The position numbers were made by a program, and so were the translations under genes. Positions 34,717 to 43,303 of a stretch of 64,000 nucleotides of DNA are shown here, in pieces. How positions within the stretch are numbered: the stretch's first letter is position 1; the number at the start of each line of letters is the position of its first letter. Under the pieces are notes generated by a model. It had not been told where the DNA came from, did no database searches, and worked only from the letters and a program-made list of their open reading frames with translations. This DNA is from Nocardia suismassiliense (GTDB taxonomy: Bacteria > Actinomycetota > Actinomycetes > Mycobacteriales > Mycobacteriaceae), in assembly GCF_900269665.1 (NCBI RefSeq), contig NZ_LT985361.1, positions 1,953,459 through 2,017,458 of the forward strand. The letters run 5' to 3'.

Positions 34717-37592
34717 GCGAGCGAATGATCCGTGTGCGCGCGGTGCTCGGCCGGATGCGCGGGGAGTTCTCGGTGCCGTTCGACCGGACGCTTGCCCGGC
34801 GCGCGCCGGGCCGGCCGTTGCCCGCGCGGCTGCTGTACAAATTCTCGGTGCCGATAGTCGCGGTGTGGCTGCTCCTCGCCGGTGGGCTCAATCTTCTTGT
34901 CCCGCAACTGGAGACGGTGGTCAACGGGCACGCCAGGTCCTTCCTGCCGGACGAGGCCTCCTCGGTGCAGGCGATCGTCAAGATGGGCGATTCGTTCGGC
35001 GGGGCGGGGACGAACAATTTCGTCTATGTGCTGCTGGAGGGGGACGCGCCGCTCGGCAATGACGCGCACCGGTACTACTCGGCGCTGCTCGACCGGCTGA
35101 CCCAGGACAAGAAGCACGTCAACTCCGCGATGGACCTGTGGTCCAATCCGAACTTCTCCCCGGCGAGCGAGAGTTCCGACGGCAAAGCGTCCTACGTGCT
35201 GCTCAACCTGGCCGGGAATATGGGCACGGCGCTGGCCATGGAATCCACCCAGGCGGCCAGGGACATCATCGCCGGCTATCCACCGCCGCCGGGCATCGAG
35301 GTGCATCTGACGGGTCCGTCCGCGGTCGTCAACGACGAACTCGTCTCGATCAACGATTCGATGCTGCTGCTCATCGTGATGTGTGCCGGTTTGGTCGGCG
35401 CGGTGATGCTCTGCGTCTACCGTTCGCCGATCACGGTGGCGATGCCGCTGCTGACGGTCGGCATGGGTTTGGCGGTGGCCCGGCCGGTGGTGGCCTACCT
35501 CGGCGAGCAGCAGATCATCGGCGTCTCCATCTTCGCCTCCGCGCTGCTCGCGGTGATCGTGCTCGGGGCGGGCACGAACTACGGCATCTTCCTGCTCGGC
35601 AGATATCAAGAGGCCCGGCGCGCGGGGGAAGACCCCGAAACGGCGTATTACACAGCGCTGCACGGGGTTCTGCACATCATCGTCGCGTCCGGTATCACCG
35701 TCGCGGGCGCGACCGCCTGCATGTCCTTCACCAGGCTCGCCATCTTCAGCACCTCCGGCCTGCCGTGCACCATCGCGGTGAGCGTCACCCTCGCCGCGGC
35801 CTTGACGCTGGGGCCCGCCCTGCTGGCACTCGGCAGTCGGCTCGGTTTTCTCGAGCCGCGTCCGCAGTCGTCACAGCGGCGGTGGCGGCGGATCGCGACC
35901 TCGGTGGTCCGCTGGCCCGGGCCCGTTCTGGCGGCCAGTCTCGCCGTGCTGGTGCTCGCGATACTCGTGCTGCCGACGTTCGCGCCGAGCTTCAACGAGC
36001 GCATCGCGCAACCAAGCGATTCGCCGGCGAATTTGGGGATCGAAGCGGCCGATCGTCATCTGCCGCCGAACATCATGGCGCCCAGCATGTTTCTGGTCGA
36101 ATCCGATCACGATCTGCGTAATCCCGGCGATCTGATCGCGCTCGCCAAACTCACCAACGCGGTGCTGAAGGTGCCCGGAGTCAGTGCGGTGCAAGGGATT
36201 ACCCGGCCGTTGACGACTCCGCTGGAGGAAGGCACGCTGACCAACCAGGCGGGTTACATCGGCAACCGCTTCACCCAGCTGAAGGACATGCTCGCGCCGC
36301 GGCTCGATGACCTGACCGGCCTCGCCGGGCGCATCGACCAGTTGAACCTCACCATCAAAGGGGTGCAGGGCGCGCTCGATACCGGGAAACAGGGGTTCGC
36401 CCAAGTGAACGGCAATGCGGTCGCGTTGCAGTCGGCCGTCGCCGGTGTCGTCGAGAAGCTGAACTCCATTCGCGATACCGCCGGGCCCGCTAAACAAATG
36501 GTGAGTTCGATCCCGAACTGCCAGGACGTACGCGCCTGCCAGGCGGCGCTCACCGGGTTCTCCCTCTTCGACGATGTCGGACGGCTCGACAACACCGTCG
36601 ACGGACTCGTGAGCGGCGTTCGCACTGCCGCGCAAGCACTTCCGCAGCTCGATGCCCAGGTCGCGAGCCTGCGGGAGTTCATCGGCCAGGTGAACGGCGT
36701 GCTCGCGCCGCTGCGGGGCACGCTGAATATCCTGCTCCCGCAGATCTCGGAGATCACCCAATTCCTGGACGAAGTCGGAAAGGGTTTCACCGCAGGCGAT
36801 CCCAACGGATTCTTCTTCCTGCCGAGCCAAGCGTTCGACAGCCCGCTCTTCAAAAGCGCACTGCCCTTCTTCTTCTCGGCGGACGGCAAGGTGACCCGGA
36901 TGATCGTGACACCGCAGATGGAGGGCTTCAGCCGGGAAGCCATGGATCTCAGTGCCAAGATCATTCCGACGGCGCTGGAGGCGATGAAAGGCACCTCACT
37001 GGCCGGCAGCACGGTCAGCATCGGCGGGCCCGGCGGCACGCTGCTCAATATCGAGGCATTCGTCCGGGAAGACTTCATCACCAGTGTGGTCGCCGCGTTC
37101 GCCTTCGTATTCTGCGTGGTGTTGCTGCTGCTGCGCAGTCTCGTCGCGGCCATCGCGGTGATCGGCACGGTCGCGCTGTCCTACCTGTCCGCTTTGGGGC
37201 TGGCCGTGCTCATCTGGCAGCACATCATCGGTAATCCGCTGCACTGGTCGGTGGCGCCGGTGTCGTTCATCTTCCTGGTCGCCGTCGGGGCGGACTACAA
37301 CATGCTGTTGGTCAGCCGATTCAAGGAAGAGCTCGCGGCGGGGATCAATACCGGAATCATCCGGTCGATGGTCAATACTGGCGGGGGCGTCACCACCGCC
37401 GGGCTCGTCTTCGGCGTGACGATGTTTGCCATGCTCGTGAGCTACGCGCACAACATCGCGCAGATCGGCACCACTGTCGGCATCGGGCTCTTCCTCGACA
37501 CACTGATAGTCCGCTCGTTCGTCGTGCCCGCCATCGCCGCGCTCACCGGCCGCTGGTTCTGGTGGCCGATCAATATCCTCCGGCTGCGTTGA
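34713..37592 (+). CDS. MmpL-family RND lipid transporter
   Basis: A 959-residue membrane transporter. The ATG at 34713 overlaps the MmpS stop. Two halves each have a transmembrane bundle and an extracytoplasmic domain. Segment 1 is IVAVWLLLAGGLNLLVPQLE. The first bundle includes VIVLGAGTNYGIFLLGRYQE, with the proton-relay-type Asp-Tyr replaced here by Thr-Asn-Tyr, whereas the second half keeps FLVAVGADYNMLLVSRFKEE with the usual Asp-Tyr. The long coiled linker (residues 500-720) and Cys pair (NCQDVRACQ) fit MmpL4/5-like porters. It should use proton force to export a lipid or siderophore across the inner membrane. No long C-terminal cytoplasmic extension is present. Confidence 0.92.
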   Translation: MSERMIRVRAVLGRMRGEFSVPFDRTLARRAPGRPLPARLLYKFSVPIVAVWLLLAGGLNLLVPQLETVVNGHARSFLPDEASSVQAIVKMGDSFGGAGTNNFVYVLLEGDAPLGNDAHRYYSALLDRLTQDKKHVNSAMDLWSNPNFSPASESSDGKASYVLLNLAGNMGTALAMESTQAARDIIAGYPPPPGIEVHLTGPSAVVNDELVSINDSMLLLIVMCAGLVGAVMLCVYRSPITVAMPLLTVGMGLAVARPVVAYLGEQQIIGVSIFASALLAVIVLGAGTNYGIFLLGRYQEARRAGEDPETAYYTALHGVLHIIVASGITVAGATACMSFTRLAIFSTSGLPCTIAVSVTLAAALTLGPALLALGSRLGFLEPRPQSSQRRWRRIATSVVRWPGPVLAASLAVLVLAILVLPTFAPSFNERIAQPSDSPANLGIEAADRHLPPNIMAPSMFLVESDHDLRNPGDLIALAKLTNAVLKVPGVSAVQGITRPLTTPLEEGTLTNQAGYIGNRFTQLKDMLAPRLDDLTGLAGRIDQLNLTIKGVQGALDTGKQGFAQVNGNAVALQSAVAGVVEKLNSIRDTAGPAKQMVSSIPNCQDVRACQAALTGFSLFDDVGRLDNTVDGLVSGVRTAAQALPQLDAQVASLREFIGQVNGVLAPLRGTLNILLPQISEITQFLDEVGKGFTAGDPNGFFFLPSQAFDSPLFKSALPFFFSADGKVTRMIVTPQMEGFSREAMDLSAKIIPTALEAMKGTSLAGSTVSIGGPGGTLLNIEAFVREDFITSVVAAFAFVFCVVLLLLRSLVAAIAVIGTVALSYLSALGLAVLIWQHIIGNPLHWSVAPVSFIFLVAVGADYNMLLVSRFKEELAAGINTGIIRSMVNTGGGVTTAGLVFGVTMFAMLVSYAHNIAQIGTTVGIGLFLDTLIVRSFVVPAIAALTGRWFWWPINILRLR

Positions 37593-37628
37593 CCCGCGCC
37601 GACCGCCACCCGTGCTACACCGGACAGC

Positions 37629-38132
37629 ATGCGGTTGCTCATCATGTCCGACACGCACGTGCCCAAACGGGCGCGCGACCTACCCGAGCAGCTGTGGCGC
37701 GCGGTCGACGAGGCCGATGTCGTCGTGCACGCGGGTGACTGGGTCGAGGTGGGGTTGCTCGATCGGCTCGAGGCGCGCGGCAAGCGGTTGATCGGCGTCT
37801 ACGGCAACAACGACGGACCGCCGCTGCGGGCGCGGCTGCCCGAGATCGCCCGGGCCGAACTGGCCGGGGTGCGTCTCGCGGTGGTGCACGAGACCGGGGC
37901 TGCCAAAGGTCGCGAGCAGCGGTGCGCGCGGGACTTCCCGGACACCGACGTGCTGGTGTTCGGGCACAGTCACATTCCGTGGGACACCGTCGCGGACAAC
38001 GGTTTACGGCTGCTCAACCCCGGCTCGCCGACGGATCGGCGAAGGCAGCCCGAGCATACGTATATGACGGCGACTGTTCATGCGGGACAACTGAGTCGGG
38101 TGGAATTGCACGTCATCCCGCGCGGACAATGA
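37629..38132 (+). CDS. YfcE/MJ0936-type metallophosphoesterase
   Basis: A 167-residue calcineurin-like phosphoesterase. Metal-binding motifs in order: SDTHVP (Asp8, His10), HAGDW, YGNNDG, VVHE and GHSHIPW. The rest (LLNPGSPTDRRRQPEHTYM) is the classic end of the family. It should hydrolyse a phosphodiester or phosphomonoester in the cytosol with two divalent metals. It is 36 bases downstream of MmpL on the same strand but is a housekeeping-type gene and no functional link is apparent. Confidence 0.92.
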   Translation: MRLLIMSDTHVPKRARDLPEQLWRAVDEADVVVHAGDWVEVGLLDRLEARGKRLIGVYGNNDGPPLRARLPEIARAELAGVRLAVVHETGAAKGREQRCARDFPDTDVLVFGHSHIPWDTVADNGLRLLNPGSPTDRRRQPEHTYMTATVHAGQLSRVELHVIPRGQ

Positions 38133-38144
38133 GGCGATTGCGCG

Positions 38145-38861
38145 TCAGGGCCGGGTGGCGAGATAGATCGTATTGGTCGACCGCCCCCGGGTGAGCGGGT
38201 TGTCGAAGGCGACCTCTTCCGCTGCCACGTCGGTGAATACGGATTCGAGGACGGACCGGAATTCGTCGTCCGGCGCGTCGTCGGACCACAGGGCGAACGC
38301 GCCGCCCGGGGCGATATGCGCGGACAGCGCCCGCAGGCCTTCCTGGGTATAGAAGGGCGCGTGCGGATGATGCAGCACATGACGCGGTGAGTGGTCGATG
38401 TCCAGCAGGATCGCATCGTAGGTCCGCCCCGGACGTTCCGGATCGAACCCCACCGTGCTCGCCGCCGCCGCGAAAAAGTCGGCACATACCAACGTGATTC
38501 GATCGTCCGCCGCCAACCCAGCAGTGTCAGGCAACAAATCGCGTTCGTGCCAATCGATAACCGCAGCCGAGTACTCGATCACCGTAAGCCCCCGAACCCG
38601 CTTGTCCGCCAACGCTTCCTGCGCGGTATACCCCAACCCCAACCCACCAACAAGCACATCCAGCTCCACCCCCACAGTCCGCGCAAGCCCCAACCGAGCA
38701 AGCTCACGCTCCGCCACCGTGAACAAACTCGACATCAAATACTCATCCCCAAGCTTGACCTCGAACACATCCACCCGCGCCGTCGGATCGAACCGCCGCC
38801 GCAAACTGATCTCCCCCATCGCAGTCTCCTGCCAACCCAGTTCCTCGAAGTGTGCACTCAT
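38145..38861 (-). CDS. spermidine-synthase-like methyltransferase-fold protein
   Basis: A 238-residue protein from the ATG at 38861. Its Rossmann fold is of the polyamine synthase type: DVLVGGLGLGYTAQEAL (nucleotide-binding loop), VIEYSAAVIDWHERDLL, ITLVCADFFA and DAILLDIDHSPRHVLHHPHA. The last motif replaces the catalytic DxxDP-type loop of true spermidine synthases, so polyamine synthesis is doubtful. Such proteins are common in actinobacteria and annotated as spermidine synthase-like. It converges on the phosphoesterase gene with 12 bases between stops. Confidence 0.8.
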   Translation of the reverse strand: MSAHFEELGWQETAMGEISLRRRFDPTARVDVFEVKLGDEYLMSSLFTVAERELARLGLARTVGVELDVLVGGLGLGYTAQEALADKRVRGLTVIEYSAAVIDWHERDLLPDTAGLAADDRITLVCADFFAAAASTVGFDPERPGRTYDAILLDIDHSPRHVLHHPHAPFYTQEGLRALSAHIAPGGAFALWSDDAPDDEFRSVLESVFTDVAAEEVAFDNPLTRGRSTNTIYLATRP

Positions 38862-38964
38862 CGCAGTGACGATAGGCGCTACGCCCCGCCCGCTGCGCGC
38901 ACGGCGCGGAGGACAGGCCACAGCCGAGGGGCATGGCTGGGCTGCCTGTGGTGGAATCTGCCTC

Positions 38965-39441
38965 GTGAAGGTTCGGCAGTACTGCTATTTCGCGGTCAAG
39001 AGCGAGGTCGTGTCGGCGGCGGAGGTCGGTGCGTGGTTGGGGATGGATGCGGATGCGGTCTTGGTGATGGGGAGTAAGTCGGCGGAGCGGCGCATTCCGC
39101 GCTGCCACTCGTGGAAGATCATTGAACGCGACGCCGGATGCAGTGCCGATGGAATCGGTGATCAGATTCAACGCTTGGTGGAGCGGTTGAGTCCGGTGCG
39201 CGACCGGTTGATCGAGCTGACGGCGCGCGATGAGGTCAGCTCGGTGCTGCAGGTCGTTCGCTACTTCGGTGATCCGGACGGCGTCAGCGGTGCACCTGAC
39301 GGCTCGTCGCCTGAGCAGGCCGGGCAATGGTCTCGGCCGTTCGGGTGGCACCTGTCGATGGCGGTGCTGGAGTTCTTGTCGGCGACTGGAACCGAACTCG
39401 ACGTGGACGAGTACGACTTCAGCGATGACTCGGATGGGTGA
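38965..39441 (+). CDS. DUF4279 domain protein
   Basis: A 158-residue protein starting at a GTG (38965). It fits DUF4279: QYCYFAVKSEVVSAAEVGAW, CHSWKIIE, LVERLSPVRDRLIELTA, and the end WHLSMAVLEFLSATGTELDV DEYDFS. DUF4279 proteins are small cytosolic proteins often present beside immunity genes of polymorphic toxins, but their function is unknown. It overlaps the next gene by eight bases, so the two are coupled. No toxin gene is adjacent. Confidence 0.8.
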   Translation: MKVRQYCYFAVKSEVVSAAEVGAWLGMDADAVLVMGSKSAERRIPRCHSWKIIERDAGCSADGIGDQIQRLVERLSPVRDRLIELTARDEVSSVLQVVRYFGDPDGVSGAPDGSSPEQAGQWSRPFGWHLSMAVLEFLSATGTELDVDEYDFSDDSDG

Positions 39442-39748
39442 CAACGCTGGGCCATGCGACGATGCGGGTGCGCGGGCGGCGGCAATCGCGGACAACCTGA
39501 AATACCTACTGAATCAATGGGATCCGATCGGTGTGGCTGATCTGGTGGACGACGAGTATGAATGTTTGGTGGTCCCGCTGTTGATGCGGCTGGGTGCGGG
39601 GGAGGGGCGGGCTGAGATCGCTGAGTTTCTCTGGAACGACCTCGAGGAGCACTTCGGGCTGAATCCGTATCACCATCGGGAGCATTACGGGGTGGATGGG
39701 TTGGCCGATCGTCTTGTGGCGTGGTGGGCCGTCGTCGCTGCGGCATGA
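39434..39748 (+). CDS. small DUF1871-like/immunity-like protein
   Basis: A 104-residue acidic protein from an ATG at 39434 that overlaps the DUF4279 gene by eight bases. The pattern LKYLLNQWDPIGVADLVDDE followed by YECLVVPLLMRLGAG, EIAEFLWNDLEEHFGL matches the family of small proteins related to DUF1871, seen with immunity genes in contact-dependent or polymorphic toxin systems. The functional inference rests on that resemblance and on the coupled DUF4279 gene. It ends shortly before the M48-like gene. Confidence 0.65.
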   Translation: MGDNAGPCDDAGARAAAIADNLKYLLNQWDPIGVADLVDDEYECLVVPLLMRLGAGEGRAEIAEFLWNDLEEHFGLNPYHHREHYGVDGLADRLVAWWAVVAAA

Positions 39749-39846
39749 TCGGGGCGCGGCGGGATGTGTGCGAATTGCAAGTGGATGGACATCGAACGGT
39801 CACTGCCGGTTCAGCGGGGCGGGTGGCATCCGCTGTACCGTCGGGC

Positions 39847-40860
39847 ATGACCTCCGAAGTGATCGCTGCGGCGAATTACCCAGGCGGAACTGCTGTGGCC
39901 CGGCGGTCTGTGGCGGATCGGGTGCGGGCGTGGACGGTGCTGCTGTTGTCGGCGGTGCCGACGGCGGCGTTGGTGACGGTGTTGCTGTACGGCCTCGGCC
40001 GGGCGGCGGGAGTCGAGCTGCCGGGTGCGCTGGCGGCGGCCTGGTTGCTGGTGTGTGCGGTCTGGTCCGCGGTGTGTTCCCGCGGCTCGGACCGCCGGTG
40101 GGCGGCGCGGCTGGTCGGGCTGCGACGACCGACGTCCGATGAGACACGCAAGCTGGTTCCTGCTTTCGAGAACGCTGCGCACAAGGCCGGTGTGGCCGCC
40201 GCGTCCTACACGCTGTGGGTGCGGGAGAAGGACCGGCGGTTCGTGGTGCCGGGCCGGACGATCGCGGTGCCCGCGGAGTCGCTGCGCCTGCTCGAACCGC
40301 GTGAGTTGGAAGCTGTGCTCGCGCATCAGCTCGCGCAACGAGTGCAGGGACGACTGACGTTCTGGCAGTTGGTGTTTCGCCACTACAATCTGCCCGTCAT
40401 CTGGATCGAGCGCGCGTTGATGTCGGGTCTCGGGCTGGCAGCCGTCGGCGAGGCGATCGCGCGACGGCTGCCCGCGCGGGGCTCCCGGGTTTTCTCGGTC
40501 GGCTGGACCGTGTTCAGCAGGGTGCTCGTCGCCTGCCCGGCGGTCGCGGCGACCACGGTGATCGTCGGCCTCGCGCCCGCCGTGCTGCTGCGACTGATAC
40601 CCGAGGTGGTGGCGCTGGTGCTGATACCGATCGCCGACCGCATCGAATATCGGACCGATCAGATCGTGGTCGATCTGGGGTATGGGCCGGAACTGGGTGG
40701 TGTCTTGCAGCACTCACACGCGCCGCACCCCACGCGGGCACCACTGAGCCTGCTGTCGGTCTCACTGTGCTGCCCGAAAACCCCACCGAGCAAACGGATT
40801 CGGCGTATCCGCGACCGGCTCGACGAACTGGCGCGGCGGTGGAGCCCACCCAAGCAGTAG
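39847..40860 (+). CDS. M48-like membrane protein with degenerate zinc site
   Basis: A 337-residue membrane protein from the ATG at 39847. It has an N-terminal pair of hydrophobic segments (WTVLLLSAVPTAALVTVLLY; LAAAWLLVCAVWSAVC), a domain with PGRTIAVPAESLRLLEPREL then EAVLAHQLAQRVQ, and two more hydrophobic segments near the C-terminus. The position of the M48 HExxH zinc motif reads HQLAQ (residues 160-164), so the catalytic Glu and second His are both Gln. The later IEYRTDQIVVDLG retains the ExxxD pattern around the third ligand. It therefore looks like an inactive M48 relative. The function may be regulatory or scaffolding. Confidence 0.75.
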   Translation: MTSEVIAAANYPGGTAVARRSVADRVRAWTVLLLSAVPTAALVTVLLYGLGRAAGVELPGALAAAWLLVCAVWSAVCSRGSDRRWAARLVGLRRPTSDETRKLVPAFENAAHKAGVAAASYTLWVREKDRRFVVPGRTIAVPAESLRLLEPRELEAVLAHQLAQRVQGRLTFWQLVFRHYNLPVIWIERALMSGLGLAAVGEAIARRLPARGSRVFSVGWTVFSRVLVACPAVAATTVIVGLAPAVLLRLIPEVVALVLIPIADRIEYRTDQIVVDLGYGPELGGVLQHSHAPHPTRAPLSLLSVSLCCPKTPPSKRIRRIRDRLDELARRWSPPKQ

Positions 40861-40963
40861 CAGGGGCTGTGGACGCCCGCCTTACGACCGTGGCACCTGC
40901 CTAGAGCCACGAGCAGGACGGCGGCCAGTACTCCACCGAGTAGTCCCGCTGGAGAACCTGCGG

Positions 40964-42205
40964 TCAACGCCGACGAATCCTGTTGGCAGCAGCCAGGATT
41001 GGGCCAGCCGCAACCACGGCACCACCTCCGAGTCGGGTATCGGTGGCCAGTATCCATCGAACCGTCTTCATCGCCAGCGTCAGCACCTCGCTACCGCGCA
41101 ACCGCATGTCCGCCTCGAACCGACTGACAGCCACCGTGAGCGCGGTGGTACCCGCCGCGACCTCACCCAGATTCGCAACCAAACTCGCGGCATCACGGAT
41201 GGCCGCACCAGCCCCCATGCCCGCGGTCGGCGGGGTCGCGTGCACGGCATCGCCGAGCGCGGTGATGACCCCGGCCGGCCAGGGCGCGAGGTCGCGTGCC
41301 CGAGTCGAGGCCGCGTTGAATCGAAACGCGGCCACACTGTCCGGGTCGGCCCGGGCAATGACCTCGAGCGAACGTTCGCTCCAGCCGACGCGACGGAACC
41401 AGGTCAGCAGCTCCTTCTGGAGCACCCCGCCGGGAGCGTCACGCATCGCGTCGGTAGCGGCGGACTCGGGAAACATGGCTCCCCAGATATAGGTAGGCCC
41501 CACCGTGACCGCCGTCCGTAGCCCGGGTGCATCGAGCACCGCGTTACCGGCCGGATCGAGATAGCCGATGTACAGCGCCGCACCCCGCGGACCGATGGCC
41601 AGCCCGGACCGCGGCCCGAGCCGCTCTCGCTGGACCGAGCTGAGATCACCGACGGAAGTCCGCCCGGAAAACCCGATGATGCCGGCGGGCGCGTTGGTCG
41701 GTCCGCCGGCCAGATAACGAGCTACCAGCGAGTGCGCACCGTCCGCTCCCACCAGCAGATCACCTCTAACAGGTGCCCCGTCCGCGAACAGCACCTGCGG
41801 TGCACCGTCTTCGGCCCGACCGACCGCGGTGACGGTCCGACCCAGCTGGAGATCGGCACCGACCGCCTCGGCCAGCAGCGTCCGCAACGTGATCCGGTCG
41901 ACGTCCACACTGGCGTCGCCGCTGAGATCCCGCCCGTGCCCGAGCAAGCGTCCGCGCCGATCCCACAGCACGTCCGGTTCCCGCAACCGCAGCGCCGACG
42001 CGGAAGCCAGCAACCGTTCGAAGATCTCCGGCGCGACTAGTTCCCGCAACGCCTCCTGCGCCCGCCCATCGAGCGTGATGTGGTAACCGCCGGTCGCGGC
42101 CACGTCGGTGTCGCGGTCGAAAACCGCCACGTCGAATCCGTTTCGACGCAGACCGGCGGCCAGCGCGAGTCCGCCGATCCCACCTCCGACGACGATGATG
42201 CGCAT
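40964..42205 (-). CDS. FAD-dependent aromatic monooxygenase (PHBH-like)
   Basis: A 413-residue flavoprotein from an ATG at 42205 with GAGGAG about 10 bases upstream. The dinucleotide fold is MRIIVVGGGIGGLALAAGLR, the DG-type motif is VGADGAHSLVARYLAG and the second FAD motif is ITALGDAVHATPPTAGMGAG. These define class A flavin monooxygenases, which hydroxylate aromatic or polyketide-like substrates using NAD(P)H and oxygen. Many confer antibiotic inactivation or take part in catabolism. It is divergent from a WYL regulator, with a palindromic site in between, so that regulator probably controls it. Confidence 0.9.
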   Translation of the reverse strand: MRIIVVGGGIGGLALAAGLRRNGFDVAVFDRDTDVAATGGYHITLDGRAQEALRELVAPEIFERLLASASALRLREPDVLWDRRGRLLGHGRDLSGDASVDVDRITLRTLLAEAVGADLQLGRTVTAVGRAEDGAPQVLFADGAPVRGDLLVGADGAHSLVARYLAGGPTNAPAGIIGFSGRTSVGDLSSVQRERLGPRSGLAIGPRGAALYIGYLDPAGNAVLDAPGLRTAVTVGPTYIWGAMFPESAATDAMRDAPGGVLQKELLTWFRRVGWSERSLEVIARADPDSVAAFRFNAASTRARDLAPWPAGVITALGDAVHATPPTAGMGAGAAIRDAASLVANLGEVAAGTTALTVAVSRFEADMRLRGSEVLTLAMKTVRWILATDTRLGGGAVVAAGPILAAANRIRRR

Positions 42206-42265
42206 CTTGTTTCGGCTCCTCTGGTCGATGTCGAACAACCTTCGGACGCGAGACTGCCACCGGTA

Positions 42266-42284
42266 GTGGACACGGAATGTCCAC
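42266..42284. promoter_or_regulatory. 19-bp palindrome between monooxygenase and WYL regulator
   Basis: GTGGACA and TGTCCAC flank the spacer CGGAA. It lies 61 bases upstream of the monooxygenase start and overlaps the first possible ATG of the WYL gene (42277). If it is the operator, translation of the regulator probably begins at GTG 42298 or 42304. Confidence 0.55.
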
Positions 42285-43299
42285 CATCGGTCATCATGTG
42301 GCGGTGGCCGATACCTCCCGCCGAGCGCTGCGCTTGCTGTCGCTGCTCGCCACCCGCCGCCGCTGGTCGCTGCCCGAACTCGCCGCGCGGCTCGGCGTGA
42401 GCGAACGCACCGCACGGCGCGACATCGAGACACTGCGGTTGCTCGACTACCCGATCCGCCCCGTGCACGGGCCTACCGGTGGTTACCAACTCGGCGCCGG
42501 TCACACCCTGCCGCCGCTGTTGTTCGACGACGAGCAGGCGATCGCCGTCGCAGTGGCGTTGCAAACCGCCCCGAGCACCGTCTTCGGCCTCGGCCAGGAC
42601 GCCGCCCGCGCACTGGACACCCTCGAGCAGGTGATGCCCGCCAGACTGCGCGCGGCCATGGAATCGCTGCGGCTGACCAGGCTGCAAAACTATTGGGAGT
42701 TCCCGGGTCCGCCCATCGCGCCGGATGCGCTGAAAACTGTCGGCAGAGCGGTGCGCCACCAGCACCTGCTCGTCGTCGAAGCGCTGCGGGCCGACGGCAC
42801 GCGCCCCGATCCGCGCGATGCCGACTTCATCCCGCCGCGCCGCATCGAGCCCCACCACCTGGTGGTCTGGGCCGGCCGCTGGTACCTGGTCGCCTACGAC
42901 CTCACCGAGAGCACCTGGCGCGTGCACCGGGTGGACCGCCTGCACCTCCAGACACCGACGGGTACACCGTTCACCCCGCGAGGTCTCCCCGGCGGCGACG
43001 TCGCCCACTTCGTCATGACCAGCCACGACCGCGGCGACACCCCCGCCGAATGGCAATGCGTCGGCACCGCACGCCTGCGGCTGGCCGCCGAGACGGTGGC
43101 CCGCTGGGCGCCCGGCGGATCCGTCGTCGAATACCTCGATCCGCAGCACTGCCGGCTCACCCTCGGCGCCTGGTCCTGGGCGGGTGTCGCGGGCATCCTC
43201 GCCACCTTCGACACCGAGCTCACCGAAGTGGAGCCACCGGAACTGACAATGGCCTGCCACCGCCTGGTGCGGCGGTGGCAGGCCATCGGGAACAGCTGA
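42277..43299 (+). CDS. WYL-domain HTH transcriptional regulator
   Basis: Up to 340 residues from ATG 42277; starts at GTG 42298 or 42304 give 333 or 331. The N-terminal winged helix (LLSLLATRRRWSLPELAARL followed by GVSERTARRDIETLRLLDYP) is DeoR/HTH_11 type. The middle is a WYL ligand-sensing domain: HLLVVEALRADGTRP, IEPHHLVVWAGRWYLVAYDL and WRVHRVDRLH. A C-terminal WCX-like region follows. Such regulators sense small molecules or nucleic acid. The divergent FAD monooxygenase, with a palindrome in the shared promoter, is the likely target. Confidence 0.9.
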   Translation: MSTIGHHVAVADTSRRALRLLSLLATRRRWSLPELAARLGVSERTARRDIETLRLLDYPIRPVHGPTGGYQLGAGHTLPPLLFDDEQAIAVAVALQTAPSTVFGLGQDAARALDTLEQVMPARLRAAMESLRLTRLQNYWEFPGPPIAPDALKTVGRAVRHQHLLVVEALRADGTRPDPRDADFIPPRRIEPHHLVVWAGRWYLVAYDLTESTWRVHRVDRLHLQTPTGTPFTPRGLPGGDVAHFVMTSHDRGDTPAEWQCVGTARLRLAAETVARWAPGGSVVEYLDPQHCRLTLGAWSWAGVAGILATFDTELTEVEPPELTMACHRLVRRWQAIGNS

Positions 43300-43303
43300 G
43301 CGA

